From Phanerochaete sordida (lineage: Eukaryota > Basidiomycota > Agaricomycetes > Polyporales > Phanerochaetaceae): a DNA stretch of 64,000 bases. A program made the translations under genes and the position numbers. Of the stretch, positions 13,332-24,749 are shown one piece after another. The stretch spans positions 248,001 to 312,000 of the forward strand of contig BPQB01000006.1 in NCBI GenBank assembly GCA_019973155.2. Reading direction: 5' to 3'. Position 1 is the first letter of the stretch, and each line of letters starts with the position of its first letter. The notes beneath the pieces are model-generated. The model was given only the letters and a program-made list of their open reading frames with translations. It did not search any database and had not been told where the DNA came from.

Positions 13332-14256
13332 CCCGGTTGTCTATCTCCTGGGTACGTTCCGCGTAATGAGCCTGCACAGGACACGAAACGCAGGGCAGAG
13401 TAGGTACGTGGAGGTGGTAACAGTTTAAGCCCTTGACGTGTACTTGCTGGCGTTTGTTACCATACTGACCGTGGGATACTACATTGTTACTGGCTCCTTG
13501 TCGCCGCCGCTGCTTCTGCCCTTCACCACGACCATATCACAACGACGCACATCCTCATTTTTGCGACATACAAGCTTTCTGGACAACGGCCGATGAGTCC
13601 AACTGCTGAGACAGGGTCGCGCTGGGTAGCATCAGGCAGAGCTCCAATTGCAGCATCCACATAATACCGCCGGTGTGCCTTGTCTGGCACGCCACTTGAG
13701 CTCTGCAGCGGATGCGATACGACATGGAAGCCAGCTATCCTGCAGAGGCCTCATTTCCGGGTCGCCGATATCGCAACGTGTCTATGATGCTGATGCTCTA
13801 GGGACAAGACGTATCCTGGAAGCTATTGATCCAGGTCCAGAGTGCACGGTGAGCTGCTCGCCCAACGTCGATCGCCCTCCGCTGAAATCCAGCCAGCAGC
13901 TTGATCTCTGAGGAGTGATCTCGTAGTTTCGTATGAGCTGGAAGCCGCTCTTGCCCAGTCTCATACTCAGCAAGAAGTAGTATTTGGCAGACCACAGCCT
14001 TCCACGTGTAGTACACGCACGACGCAACATCGGCTCGCCGAGCGGATGAGGGGCCCATCATATCGCGCAGCCATAACATGTGTTCTATGCCGTAGCGTGT
14101 TCAACTGCCCTTGTCCGCGATGCAGTCGCCAGGCAAGTCGGGATTCCTTTCATATATACTCACATCGTCCGAGATACCAGCCCTCATCTGCGTCCTGGCG
14201 ACCCATCTACCCTACCCTCCAATCACTCACTTTCGTCCAGATACTCGCATCCCACC
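13332..14256. other. Divergent intergenic region
   Basis: This separates coatomer beta-prime (minus) from the WW/membrane gene (plus), so it probably carries both promoters. No gene is supported. Confidence 0.5.
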
Positions 14257-17200
14257 ATGGCCTCGACAGCCTCCACCCCTGCTACCTCGCCGCCGACGAC
14301 TCCAGGCTCGCGCCCCGCGTCACCTTCCCCCTCGCGAACTGGCCTTCGCGCGCTGGGCAGGGTCGGCACCATGCTTCGACGAAACTCGTCGGGCTTCAGT
14401 CTCAAGGGCATCACGAAATCGGAGTCCAAGAACTCGTTGCGCAAGGAAGCGTTGGCGCAGGCTGCAGCGGCGGAAGAAGCTCACGCATTGCCCAGCCCCG
14501 TCGCCGAGTCTCCGGTGCGCGAAGAGGCCGCCAATGCCGCTGAAGCTGCGGCGCCTGCCGTACATCCCGCCCACCACCCGTCTCCTCTCTCACACGAAGC
14601 CAAAGCCTCTCCCACTCCCTCACCAGTAGCCCCCACTGCTCCGGCGTTGACGCAGGAGCCGGAGTCGATTGCTGAAGCGCCAGCGCCCGCTCCCGCCCCT
14701 GCACCCGTACCTACTCCTGCGCCGGCTGTTGCGCCTGTGTCACCGCCTGCGCCCGCCCCTGCACCCCTGGTGACGCAGCAGCCGGCAGCTGCAGCTCCTC
14801 AACCACAAGCACCTCCTGCACCCAAGCCAGTCGAAGCGCCGGCGGCCCCCGTCAGGCAGGTGACGGTCATCTCGCCCAGGCAGGAGGAGGTCGTCTCGCC
14901 CGAAACCGTTCTCGAGCAGCTTGAACAGAAGGCGCCTTCGACCCGCAGTCGCGCGGGCTCAGTTGCGCAGGCTGCCCCAGTAATAGCTCAGGAGCGCCCC
15001 ATGGACTACTTCGCCTGGGGCGACGACACGTCGAAGGCTGCGGGCAAACGACCCTCCAGGGAGGCGCTCGACGCGCACGAACCTGTCCCTGCTTCGGCCC
15101 CTGTATCTCCCCCTCCTGCCCCCGCCGCTGCCTCCACTTCGACTGCTTCCGCGCCTGCCGCCCAGCGGGCCCCCAGCAGGGGCCCGGCCGACCCGTATGC
15201 CGCCGCCGCAGCTGATAGGTTCGCGTGGAAGGACGACGGCGCAGTGGTGTCCCCCAAGCGATCCACGTCGAGCATGCGCCCGCCCTCACGCGACGGCTTC
15301 GTTGGTTCTCCGGAGCAGCTCGCGCGCAATCTCTCACGTTCTCCCACCCATGATGAAATCCAGACCTCTCCACGTTCGATCGCCCATACGCTGTCTCCGA
15401 AGGCGAGCAAGTCGTCTTTGGCCTCATCGGCATCCTACGGACGGGTCGTCAATGTTGCGTCGGGTGGCAGACAGGTGACGGTCTCCATGGACCCGGACAC
15501 CGAGCGTCGCGGGCGCAGCAGGTCTCGCGCCAGCATTCGGTAAGCTCGTTCTATATTTCGGATTTGCGTCTGCAAGCTAATTTTGATTGTAGTGTTTCGT
15601 TCGATGATCCTTACACCGATCCTTTCGCCGATCCGGTGATTAGCCATATGCCCGTGCCTACCACTGGCCAGCATGCACTGTCTCCGATCTATAGCGTGGA
15701 TACACCGTATGTCATCCAGTTCCTAGGGACCTGATCATCAACTCACCGCACACAGTCTGGATGGTACCAGCCCGCCGGCAATACATGACGAGCAGCCCAA
15801 ATTCCCCGAGCCCGAAGTGCATGCCGAAGTCGCCGAACGGCAGCCCAGTACACGCACAGAGTCCTCGACGCCGGTCACAATGCCGCTTCCCGAGCTGAAC
15901 GAGGTCACACACACGAGAGTCATCCGTGAGGAACCCTCCGCGTACAGCGTCGGCACAAGCACCGTCATGGTCGAGCACGCGATGCACGAGACCGAGTACG
16001 TCCCCGCCCCAGCGCCCACCGCGCCCTTCTCAAATCTCACCAGCCCGCGCAGCGAACGCATGCCGCTGCTCCCGCGGACGATGCCCGTGCCGAGCGTCGG
16101 CACGTCGAAGGCCGCGCCGGAGCCGCCGACGTTCAGCAGCGCGCTCGTCCCGCACGTCCCGTACGGCACGCAGGGCTTCGCCGCGCACGGCTGGGTCGAG
16201 CACGTGCTGCCCGACAGCACCGTATACTACAGCAACAGCGTGCTCCGCGTCGTCACCGACGCCGACCTCCGCGCCGTGACGCGCCTCGACGCCGTCATCA
16301 GCGCGCTCGAGCGCAAGAGCCTCGGCGAGCCCGCGCTCGTGCCGCCGCCCGACGGCTGGGAGCTCTGGGTGCGCGAGGGTGCCGGAAGGCTTTCGTACGA
16401 CATTGCGCTCATCAAGGCCTGGGTCAACCACTCTGCGCGGAAATTGACGCTGCAGATGCCGCTGCCTGGTGCAGAGGCTCTCGAGCGCGTTCCTGAAGAC
16501 GAGAGTAAGCGATCGAGTCGAGCCAGGTTCGAAAGTACTGACATATATCCCTCCAGAACTCGACATGGAGTATCGCTACTGGCTGTTCATGGAGTCGCAT
16601 CCTGCCCACGTCCCTCTTCCGGAGAGCGCCCTAGCAGAAGCGATGAACTTTTTGCAATGGTGCTACACTGGTAAGTCTTACCTTTTGACCTCTCGAGATC
16701 CAACTAACAGGCCGTGCCCAGATTGTCTGCTGCCATCTCAGCAGACCGTCGAACCGCCGTTCACACCGCAAGAATGCCAAGAACTCATGGGCCTCCTGCG
16801 CAGCTCGAACGGCGACGGGCCGAGCAACCGCATCGTGCACACACGCATCGTCGCCCGTGTCCTCCTGCGCCAAGGTACCTCGTCCCCTGCCCGCTTCGCT
16901 TCCCCGCTGACGTCTCCCGCAGCGCTCTGGCGCCAGCAGCAGTTCCGGCCTGACCGCCCGCTGCCGAGCGACACGAGCAAGGGCGCGCGCGTGCAACCCG
17001 AGCGGCGCAACATCTTCGTGTGGGCGTTCATGACGCTCGTCATGTCCGTCTTCTGCCTCGGCGTGCCGTACCTGTTCTGGGGCCGCCCGCGCCACCACCG
17101 CGACGAGGAGGGCGGCATGCGCAGCCAGAGCCCCGTGCTCATCGTCGGCGCGTGCGCGTGTCTCATGGTGCGTCGTGTCTCTGGTTATTGAGTCAACGTT

Positions 17201-17689
17201 GGAGGCTGATAAGGGCGCAGGCGGCGGTCATCCTCAGTGCGGCTGTGACGCTGCTCACGCTCCCCGGCATCGACGACATCTCCCGGCTCTCGGGCATCAT
17301 CGCGATCCTGTTCTCCGCGTCGAGCATGGTGTCGGCCGTCGCCGCGCTCTTCAAGTACAAGGCCGATGTCGAGCGCAGCATTGTGTACGTCCACGGCGAG
17401 GGGCTCATGGTGATGGCGGTACGTGTTGTCCGTTGGTTTCGTCTGCTGCCGAGACTGACGGCTGTAACAGCGCCGGAGCATCGTCATGTCCTTGCCGATT
17501 GTCTTCCTCGCATGGGCCATCGCGGCGTTCGTCACCGGCATCACGTTCTACTCCTTCCGCGGTGTCACCGTTACGAACAAGGTCGTCCTCCGCCAGCCGT
17601 TCGTCGACTACACGCACTGGGCCGTCGTGGGCAGCCTGGGCGGGCTTGTTGGGATTCTGCTCGTCTCGGGAGCCATGGCCCGGCGCTGA
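14257..17689 (+). CDS. WW-like domain multi-pass membrane protein
   Basis: The start has a strong context (CCACCATGG). The first ~430 residues are disordered and rich in Ala/Pro/Ser, including an AP(A)n stretch at 14680-14830. A WW-like segment (GWVEHVLPDSTVYYSN) keeps the first Trp and the Tyr pair but not a clear second Trp. A conserved region then contains YRYWLFMESHPAH and FLQWCYT. About four membrane spans close the protein, among them VWAFMTLVMSVFCLGVPYLF, AVILSAAVTLLTLPG, IIAILFSASSMVSAVAAL and AVVGSLGGLVGILLVSGA. Several short introns interrupt the 3' half. The architecture recurs in Agaricomycetes as an uncharacterised WW-domain membrane protein; the role is unknown, perhaps an adaptor at an internal membrane. 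Confidence 0.8.
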
Positions 17690-18016
17690 GGACTCCTGTG
17701 CACGACTGATGTACATGTACTTTAGGATACTACCCATGTACTCTCCTGTTGTACGAATAGGCTGTATCTTTATGATCGTTCTGTCCCAGCCTCATCGTCC
17801 ACATCCTCCTGCCGACCTCGGATTCAAGAAACGCGCAAATACTCTGGCATCTCTCAGAAACACCAGCACGTTATTCTGCGGCCCGTCCAACGCTTCTCGC
17901 GCGCCTCGCGATCCTAGGATTTCCTAGTACAGCCACTCATACACGGTCGCCGCTGCTATAAACAAGAGTTACATCCCTGAGCTTCCTCTTGACACCTCAG
18001 GTCAAGCGACATCTCC
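17690..18016. other. Intergenic region
   Basis: This is the 3' flank of the membrane protein gene and the promoter of the first FRG/GW paralog. Nothing else is seen. Confidence 0.4.
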
Positions 18017-18531
18017 ATGAGCAATCTGCAGCAGCAGTTCATGCTATCCCAGCTCCAGTCGTCGCGCTGCGCCGCCCAGAACCACATGCACTTCCAGAAC
18101 GTGGGGTTCGCCAACACCTCGCTCGTCGTCGTCACCTTCCGCGACACCGAGCTCGTCATTACGCGCTCCTGGCTCAAGGTGAACGCATACGAGGTGCGCT
18201 GGCCAGCACGGCTCTATCCTCGCGGCATACTCTGATCACAGACGTAACGCACCAGGACGTCATGAAAACATTCAAGACGCACTTCGGGCGGCTCCCGCAC
18301 AACGAGGACGTGCTCGCAGGCGCGGGCAGCTACGAGAGCTGGCTCGGGCACGTCTTCCTGCGGCTGCAGCTCGCGAGCGGCGGGATCGGCGGGATGCGCC
18401 CGATGCACGTGCTGGGGGTCCCGGAGGCGGACGCGCAGCGGCCGGTGTACGACCTCAGTGTCACGGGCGCGGGCTGGCCGGAGGTGGTGGACTCGATCGA
18501 GAGGATCTACGTTACTGTCGTGCAGAGGTAG
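18017..18531 (+). CDS. FRG/GW small paralog P1 (unknown function)
   Basis: I do not recognise this family. Two exons, 18017-18193 and 18256-18531, join in phase 0 and give about 150 residues. The acceptor ACCAG|GAC is forced by an in-frame stop just upstream. The first exon encodes two strand-like segments (TSLVVVTFRD and LVITRSWLKVNAYE). The second encodes a helix with TFKTHFGRLPHNEDVL, a strand HVFLRLQL, and the C-terminal signature VTGAGWPEVVDSIERIYVTV. No signal peptide or membrane span is visible. Paralogs lie at 18767, 20625 and 24353 (same subtype) and 19935, 21813 and 25548 (second subtype). Unlike P2, P4 and P6 it has no micro-exon. Confidence 0.75.
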
Positions 18532-18766
18532 AGGTGCGCTGGGTATGGATGGGCGGGCTGCTGTCGTGGATGTCGAGGGCGGTCGTCGGGACGGACTGTT
18601 TCATGATGTATGAGCTATCGAATCACTTTGCCATCGTGCTTCTCGTCCCGAAAGAGACGGTGCACGTCCGCCTCGCGGCGTCGAGCCCAGGTAGAGCCAG
18701 CTCCGCAGCGCAGTCGGCGACGCATCACATAGAAAGGCGAGGGGGGTGCACTGCGCTGTGCCCACC

Positions 18767-19259
18767 ATGTACGACCAGGTGAGCCGCTGCGAGGACGGCC
18801 TCTGCGCTTCTGGGACTGTCGCTAGCAGCCATCCCGTGGCCAGACGGCCTTCGTCCCCGCCACAGAGCCCGCGGCGCCCTGGCAGTGCGTCGTCGTCCAC
18901 TTCCGCGGCGCGTCGATGCTCGTACACAAAGCGTGGCTCCTGGCAAACCCCTACGAGGTGCGCCTCTGTGTCGGTGCAGTGGTGTCGGCAATACTAAGGG
19001 TCACTAGACCGCGATGGTCGCGTTCAAGGCGCACTTCGGGCGCGCGCCCCAGATTGCGGATGTCCTCGACCAGGCCACCTGCCTGACCGGGCCCGCCAGG
19101 TACGAGGCCTGGAAGTGCATAGTGTATCTGAAGATACAGCTCACCAGTCAGAAAGCCTCGGAGAACCAGGCTGCTGTCGTGCACGACTTCAGTGCTACGG
19201 GGGCGAGCTGGGGCGATATTGTGATGGACATTGAGAGGACATATCTGATGATTATGTAG
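18767..19259 (+). CDS. FRG/GW small paralog P2 (unknown function)
   Basis: There are three exons: an ATG micro-exon of 12 nt (18767-18778, MYDQ), exon 2 at 18844-18957 (114 nt) and exon 3 at 19008-19259 (252 nt), all in phase 0, for about 125 residues. Exon 2 carries CVVVHFRGASMLVHKAWL. Exon 3 starts TAMVAFKAHFGRAPQIADVL, then YEAWKCIVYLKIQL and AVVHDFSATGASWGDIV. Exon sizes are identical to P4 at 20625. Predicted strand-strand-helix-strand-strand-helix-strand order suggests a compact alpha/beta fold, possibly beta-grasp-like; this is inference. No targeting signal is seen. Confidence 0.72.
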
Positions 19260-19934
19260 ACTCACCTGTGGCTACAAGCGTGTGTTTACCAGAGCTGCAT
19301 ATGGTTGAGCCCCGCGCGGGGTGTGGCTGGTCGCACTGCAGCGCCAACGAGCGCAGCCGACATGCAAATATTTAGATGGCAGGCTTGGTGACAGTGACCG
19401 ATCACTGGCTGCGCGAGATGGACAGGTAACGTTTGTGCTATCTAGCTCCCTATTTTTCCTGTCGCTGACGATACCACCCAGTCCCCCTGCAATCGAAGAC
19501 TATCAGCCTCGGGTCATCGTACCAGCTCAGCAAACAATTCGACAACACACACCGTCGGAGAGTGGGGATCGCTGTGAAACTTCGCGTACGCTAGCATCCC
19601 GCTGCACCCCTCCTCTCTGCATGAGACTCACCTTTCCTTGAATATGTCGCGGTCTGGTCGTTCTTACCTGCCCTTGTTGGGCAGTCATGTTTCGCTGCGC
19701 TCACACTTCCTTTTTTGTCAATAATCCTTCCTATTCCGTGTTGCTTCTCGTCCCCTTTGCATCGGAGCTCGAACGCCTCTCTTATGTCGCCGTCACCTCG
19801 AGCTCGTTGAACTTCAACCTGGTCTGTCTGTCCCGCTCGAAGGTACGCTCGCCTGGCAGCAGCTACAAAATATCGTCGATGCTGAGCTGTTTTGCACTCA
19901 ACTTAGAACATCAATAGACCTTCTCGAGTACAAC
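19260..19934. other. Spacer with duplicated 5'-flank block
   Basis: The part from about 19615 to 19770 is clearly similar to 21490-21655, upstream of P5 (shared TGAGACTCAC and TCGGAGCTCGAACG). This shows that the duplicated unit includes promoter DNA. A short stretch near 19490-19510 resembles one near 22370, another trace of the same duplication. No gene is supported. Confidence 0.5.
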
Positions 19935-20412
19935 ATGGCCAGAAATGGCATCGAGCCGGTCGCAGTGCGCGATATCGCGGACGCCCCGCCCATCACCGCT
20001 ACCAGCGACACGCCCGAGGCATCCGGGCCCGACCCGCCGCTTGAGCTGCTGCCCTGGGTGCCCATAAGCTGCCGCGGCGTCGAGAGCGTCATCGGGCGGT
20101 CAGTCCTGGAGCGGGGCTACGTGGTACGTCCGCGCCGCGCACGCTATCCTGAACACTGACAGAGCCGTGCCGCAGGCCCTCATGCAGAATCTGCCGTACG
20201 TGCTCCAGGACATGCCCGGCGCGCGCGACGTGATACAAAAAGGCGCGGACGGCGAGCCGATGTGGACGGGCCTCCCGGTGGCGCGGCTGCGGCTGCGCTC
20301 GGTGCGCGCGGGCGTCGTGCACGACACCGTCGCGGTGTACGTCGCGGGCTGGGAGGACCTCGTGGATCATATCGTGGCGATGGAGATCCTCGTGAAGAAG
20401 GAGGGTGGTTGA
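19935..20412 (+). CDS. FRG/GW small paralog P3, second subtype (unknown function)
   Basis: Two phase-0 exons, 19935-20123 and 20176-20412, give about 141 residues. A Pro/Ala/Asp-rich N-terminal extension leads to LPWVPISCRGVESVIGRSVL, which sits where P2 and P4 have VVHFRGASMVV. Exon 2 has a helix NLPYVLQDMPGARDVI, a strand ARLRLRSV and the closing signature DTVAVYVAGWEDLVDHIV. The intron position matches the second intron of P2, P4 and P6. It pairs with P5 at 21813. Function is unknown; no signal peptide. Confidence 0.72.
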
Positions 20413-20624
20413 TTTCCGTGTGGACGCGGCCGTTCTGGCTCTCCGCGCTTCTTGTGGCGAATGGGTCCTCGCGTTTCCTCTGTAGTCGAGCACATCTGCC
20501 GCGAGGCGTAGAGCGATCTCCGCAGCAACGTCGGCGACGCACCACATAAAACAGGTGGGGTTCGTGCGTCCTTGCCCACGCTCGCACCCCACTGCGCTTA
20601 TCGCTCGCCCTAAGCTTTGTCGCC

Positions 20625-21133
20625 ATGTACGAACAGGTCAGCCACCGCGAGGACACGACTCCTGTGCTATCAGCGCCGGCAAGTACTAACACCGATACCC
20701 CGACTAGCAGAAGACGTTCGTCCCCGCCAAGGAGCCGGCCGTCCCCCCAAAGTGCGCTGTCGTCCACTTCCGTGGCGCGTCGATGGTCGTGGCCAAGACG
20801 TGGCTCCAGAAGACCACCTACAACGTACGTTCCGCTCCTTGCAGGGGAACCGGCCGCGCCTGACGCACGGGCTGCTCTCAGACAGCGATGGACGCGTTCA
20901 AGGCGCATTTCGGGCGCGTGCCCCAGAATGCCGACGTCCTCAACGAGAGTTGTTACGTGACTCCTTCAGCCAAGTACCAGATCTGGAAGGGCCTTGTGTA
21001 TCTGAAGGTCCAGCTTGGCAGCCAGCCGGCGTCTGGGAACCAGGCTGCTGTCGTACATGACTTCAGTGCCACGGGGGCGGGCTGGAGCGACATCGTGGCA
21101 GACATCGACAGGGCATATTTGGTCATTATGTAG
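20625..21133 (+). CDS. FRG/GW small paralog P4 (unknown function)
   Basis: This is a tandem copy of P2: a micro-exon at 20625-20636 (MYEQ), exon 2 at 20711-20824 (114 nt) and exon 3 at 20882-21133 (252 nt), for about 125 residues. Exon 2 has CAVVHFRGASMVVAKTWL. Exon 3 has TAMDAFKAHFGRVPQNADVL, GLVYLKVQL and VVHDFSATGAGWSDIVAD. The upstream 200 bp share a conserved block with P2 (a CTCCGCAGC motif and GTCGGCGACGCA), so the promoter was copied with the gene. Protein-level conservation is much higher than in introns, which suggests purifying selection. Confidence 0.75.
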
Positions 21134-21377
21134 ACTCGCCTGTCCTTACCAGCGCGTGTCGAAGGGCTCGTGCGGAATACAAATGTTCGGAGTGCTCTGC
21201 AAAACGAACGCAGCGGGCATGCATCGAGATGGCGAGCTCGGCGCCATCGTCTGCGCGCCGTGGGCTGACAATCTTTGTGTTAGCTATCGCTGGCATCCTG
21301 CTGCGCCCGCCTCTCACCCTGCACGTCCGGACCGCTCATCTATGGAAGGCCGACAGTATTGCCTCTTCCAAAAATTG

Positions 21378-21459
21378 AAAGCTGGTTCGTGGGCCTGGGG
21401 CGTGGGGCGGCAGGAGGTAGCGGATTCGACCGAGAGGATCTACGTTACCATCCTGTAGA
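21378..21459 (+). pseudogene. Remnant of a P1-like paralog (3' end only)
   Basis: About 27 codons ending in a stop at 21459 encode GSWAWGVGRQEVADSTERIY, matching the C-terminus of P1 (GWPEVVDSIERIYVTV). No matching 5' exon is recognisable in the sequence before it. It marks a decayed third P1/P2/P3-type repeat unit between P4 and P5. Confidence 0.6.
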
Positions 21460-21812
21460 TGTAGATGCGTGGTTCTGTTCTGCACGTTTAGTTGAATGAG
21501 ACTCACTTTCCTCTTGCTTGCGTCGCGGTCCGTTCGTTCTTGGTCGCCCTTGCTGAACGGCCGTGCTCCTCCACGCACACTTCCCCTTTCGTCTACGATC
21601 CTTCCTCTTTCGTGCTGCTTCTCGCCCCCCTTGCGTCGGAGCTCGAACGTCGCTCGTGTATATATGCGTCGCGTCTCGTCGGGCGGGGCAAGTCCAACTT
21701 GTCCTCCCTCTCCTCCGCCGCAGGTGCGCTCTCCCGGGAGATACGCGGCACCGCCTGTGCTGAGCTTTTCTCCACTTGCAGACGAAATCTCCTACCCGTC
21801 CTCGGATACACC

Positions 21813-22287
21813 ATGGCACGAAAAAGCACCACGGCTAGCATACCGCGCATCGAGGACGCCCCGCAGTCCGCCGCCGCCGCCTTCGCCGCCGCCGCGCCCA
21901 AACTCTCGATACCCCTCACGGAGCTCCCGTGGGTGACCGTGACCTGCCTCGGGGTGAACGTTGTGGTTGGGCGATCCTGTCTGGACACTGGCTACCGGGT
22001 GCGTCCGTCGCATTCTTGTCTGTCTCTTGGGCCGACACGTAGCTGACGCGGGATGCCAGATGTTCCTTTACAATTTATGCGCCGAGTTCCAATGCATGCC
22101 AGACCTGCGCGACGTCGCAACATATAGCAATACGTCGGGCGGGCCAGAGTGGAATGGGGACGTAGCGACAAAGCTGTGGCTGCGCTTGACGGACGAGGAG
22201 GGCCCGTACGACGTCGTCGCGGTGTACGCGGGAGGCTGGGAGGACCTGGTTGACCACATCGTGGCAGTGGAGATCATCGTGACCTAA
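21813..22287 (+). CDS. FRG/GW small paralog P5, second subtype (unknown function)
   Basis: Two phase-0 exons, 21813-21998 and 22060-22287, give about 137 residues. The N-terminus includes an Ala-rich run; then come LPWVTVTCLGVNVVVGRSCL, a helix with NLCAEFQCMPDLRDV, a strand TKLWLRL, and DVVAVYAGGWEDLVDHIVAV. The last 17 residues of this signature are almost identical to P3, showing recent common origin, while the central region has diverged. No localisation signal. Function unknown. Confidence 0.72.
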
Positions 22288-22623
22288 ACGGACTGTCAAT
22301 TTCTGTGTTGACTATCGCGATACCTTTCCTTCAACCTTGTGTCGCCAGCGCGCCCTCCCACCTCCCTTGCAGTCGAAGAATATCAGTATTGGGCGAGCCC
22401 GTTCGATGACAGCGTTCCCGGTGCTGTCGCCGATTGCGATAGAGCGCCCGACAGCAGCTCTTCATTCGCGCTACGGAGACCATCGTGCTCACGCGGCCAG
22501 ACGATGAGCTTGATGGGATTGGCAGCGCGAGAGGGTATATGGGGCTGTACATAGCTAGTGCTACAGGTCGTGGTATCTGGGGCATGAAGGATTGGCGGCG
22601 GGGAAGGCAGGTGCAATGGTCCT
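22288..22623. other. Convergent intergenic region
   Basis: This is the 3' flank of P5 and of the Dam1 gene. It includes a short decayed match to 19490-19510. No gene is seen. Confidence 0.4.
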
Positions 22624-23617
22624 CTAGCTGGGCAGCCCATGCCAGTGGTAGAGTACGCTACCCTGTGAGAGGAGACAATCGCGTTCAGGATGGGTCGAGG
22701 AAGTAGTGAGACAAGGCGTACCGTGCTGTTGTCCTTCCGCACGATCTTCCGGTTCACAAGCGCGATGAGACACTTGTTCACGCGAGCCTGGTTGAGGTCC
22801 GGGGGTCTGATGAGCTCCGGGACTAGTGAGAGGTGCGTGTCAGACTACGAGCAGGACGCAGAGCGTAGAGTACGCACGAGCAACGCCCCGTCCCTCCCTA
22901 TCCAGGAAGCCCTCGATGACCAGCTCTATGTGTCTCCGCAGGTTCGGATCGTTCCCTCGGAACTCGAGCGGCAGGCTGTTCACGATGCGCTCGACGGCGA
23001 CGCCGCGCTCCTTCTTCTCCTTCGCGGTCAGCTTCTGCTTGCCGCCGGTCTTCTTCTTGAGAATGCTCTTCGGCGCGGTTGTGGCAGCGGACGAGGTCGT
23101 TGCGTTTGCGTGCTCGTTGTACGTCGTGTCGGTGTCCTGCTCGCTGCCGTACGACGTCTTCTCGGCGACGGACGAGGGCTCCGGGGCTGCCTGTGCCGCC
23201 TGCGCCGCCTTCATGGCCTCCATCGCCGCGAGCGCGTCCTCCTCTACCACACACACGCGTCACCCCCCACCCGCACCCAAAAAACCGCCACCACGCACCT
23301 GCACGCCTCCGCGCCAACTCAAAACTCGCGTCCGTCGGGGCCTGCGGCCAGTCGGTGGTGAGCGCGTTCATGTTCAGGACGTAGAGCCAGCTCGCGAAGC
23401 TCTCGTTGAACGCCGCGAGCGCGCCGCCGAGGGCGCGCAGGCCCGCGACGTTGCCCTGCAGCGCCTCCGCCTCGTCGAGCAGCTCGCCGAGCGCGGGCCC
23501 CAGGAAGCCGAGCCCGTGCGGCGCGTCCGCGTGTGCGCCCGAGCGCGAGAGCCGGAAGAGCGAGCCCTGCGAGAGCCGCCGGAGCGGCGTGCGGTGCGGG
23601 GTCAGCGCTGTTGCCAT
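22624..23617 (-). CDS. DAM1: DASH complex subunit Dam1
   Basis: Dam1 is a component of the DASH ring, which couples kinetochores to microtubule plus ends. Exon 1 from ATG 23617 has TPLRRLSQGSLFRLSRS, GLGFLGPALGELLDEAEALQ and the family hallmark FNESFASWLYVLNMNALTTD. The following exon has a basic stretch (KSILKKKTGGKQKLTAKEKK) and then ERIVNSLPLEFRGNDPNLRR. Two short introns join this to PELIRPPDLNQARVNKCLIA and the end GSVLYHWHGLPS with its stop at 22624. Residues from about ERIVN onward look like a winged-helix fold absent from the short yeast protein. It sits within the FRG/GW paralog cluster on the opposite strand to P1-P5. Confidence 0.88.
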
Positions 23618-23869
23618 TGGGTGCGGGCGGGAGGGGGGCGGGGGAGGAAGAGGAGGCGGTGGTGGTGGTGGTAAGTTGCAGGGAGGCAAGCGGCGCGCAT
23701 TCTGGACCGAGGAAATCACGGCGGCGGCTGTTGCCGCGCCACGAAGTTCCGCGGCATGACTCTCATATGCCTGCGGGCTTTTCGTTCCTGCTCCCACCAC
23801 TGTGTGACTATTCATGGCGCAGTAATACGTGCGAGGCTTCACAGTGAATGCAATACAGCTTCAAGGGAA

Positions 23870-24353
23870 TTAACACAGCACCAAGTGAATCCTGTCGACG
23901 CCTCCGACCATCTCTTTCCAGCCTGTCCCCGACCGATTGAAATCGTACAGGGTCTGGTCCAATACTACCCCCCGAGCATGGGATGCGTCTGCTCGAAGCC
24001 GCATCTTGAGACAGACATCCTGCTTCCAGACCTCGTATCTCCCTGCCTCCTCCTCGAGCACGTCCTTGTTCTCGGGCAACCGGCCAAAATGTCCCTTGAT
24101 CGTTTCTATTACGACCTGCAGCACGATGAGCACAGCTAGGGACGGTCATCGCTGATTGTGGAGGGAGCGTACCTCGTACGACGCCGATTTCAGCCAGGTC
24201 ATGGACATCACGGTCGTGTGGCCGCGGAAGTGAAAGATCACACAATTGGCCGGCACCGGCCGCGTCAATGCTGGGTCGGCGCACAGCTGCCGGGGGGCGT
24301 GAGTTAGGGCACCGGTGAGGCTGAAGCCTACGGCGTACATCGCTGTAGTCCAT
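23870..24353 (-). CDS. FRG/GW small paralog P6 (unknown function)
   Basis: Three exons on the minus strand: a 15-nt micro-exon (24353-24339, MDYSD), exon 2 at 24286-24173 (exactly 114 nt, as in P2 and P4) and exon 3 at 24115-23870, for about 124 residues. Exon 2 encodes CVIFHFRGHTTVMSMTWL. Exon 3 encodes ETIKGHFGRLPENKDVL, YEVWKQDVCLKMRL and FNRSGTGWKEMVGGVDRI. Junctions are all phase 0. This copy lies beyond Dam1 and is inverted relative to P1-P5, so the family spread locally by more than simple tandem duplication. Confidence 0.72.
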
Positions 24354-24749
24354 GTCAAGGGCTTTCGGGTGCGTCGCTGCGAGGTGTAAGTGCTGGGAGG
24401 AGGCGTGTAGAGTGCTGGGGTTTCAGAAGTCGCTACACCTCTCGTTTTTATGACATCCGTCCCGTCGCCGGCTTCGATGAGCGGGGAATCGCTGCCTTGG
24501 GAGTGATGGTGCAATTGAGCAGCCAACAAGGGGCATATCAGTGATTCACGACGCATTTGACATGCTCTGCGCGACATCCGTCCCCGAGATTTCCTCAAGG
24601 GCAAGACTGGATCATTTATCTGAGCGTGTGGACCACAGGACTGGCAGTAGGCTGAACTTCTGTAAACCTGGGGCATCGTCGCCGCAAACGAAGCAAAAGG
24701 GCAGCATTTTGTGGACGTCGCGACGACATGCCGCCAACGAGGACAGCAA
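24354..24749. other. Intergenic region between P6 and P7
   Basis: This is the promoter of P6 and the 3' flank of P7. No gene is supported. Confidence 0.4.
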
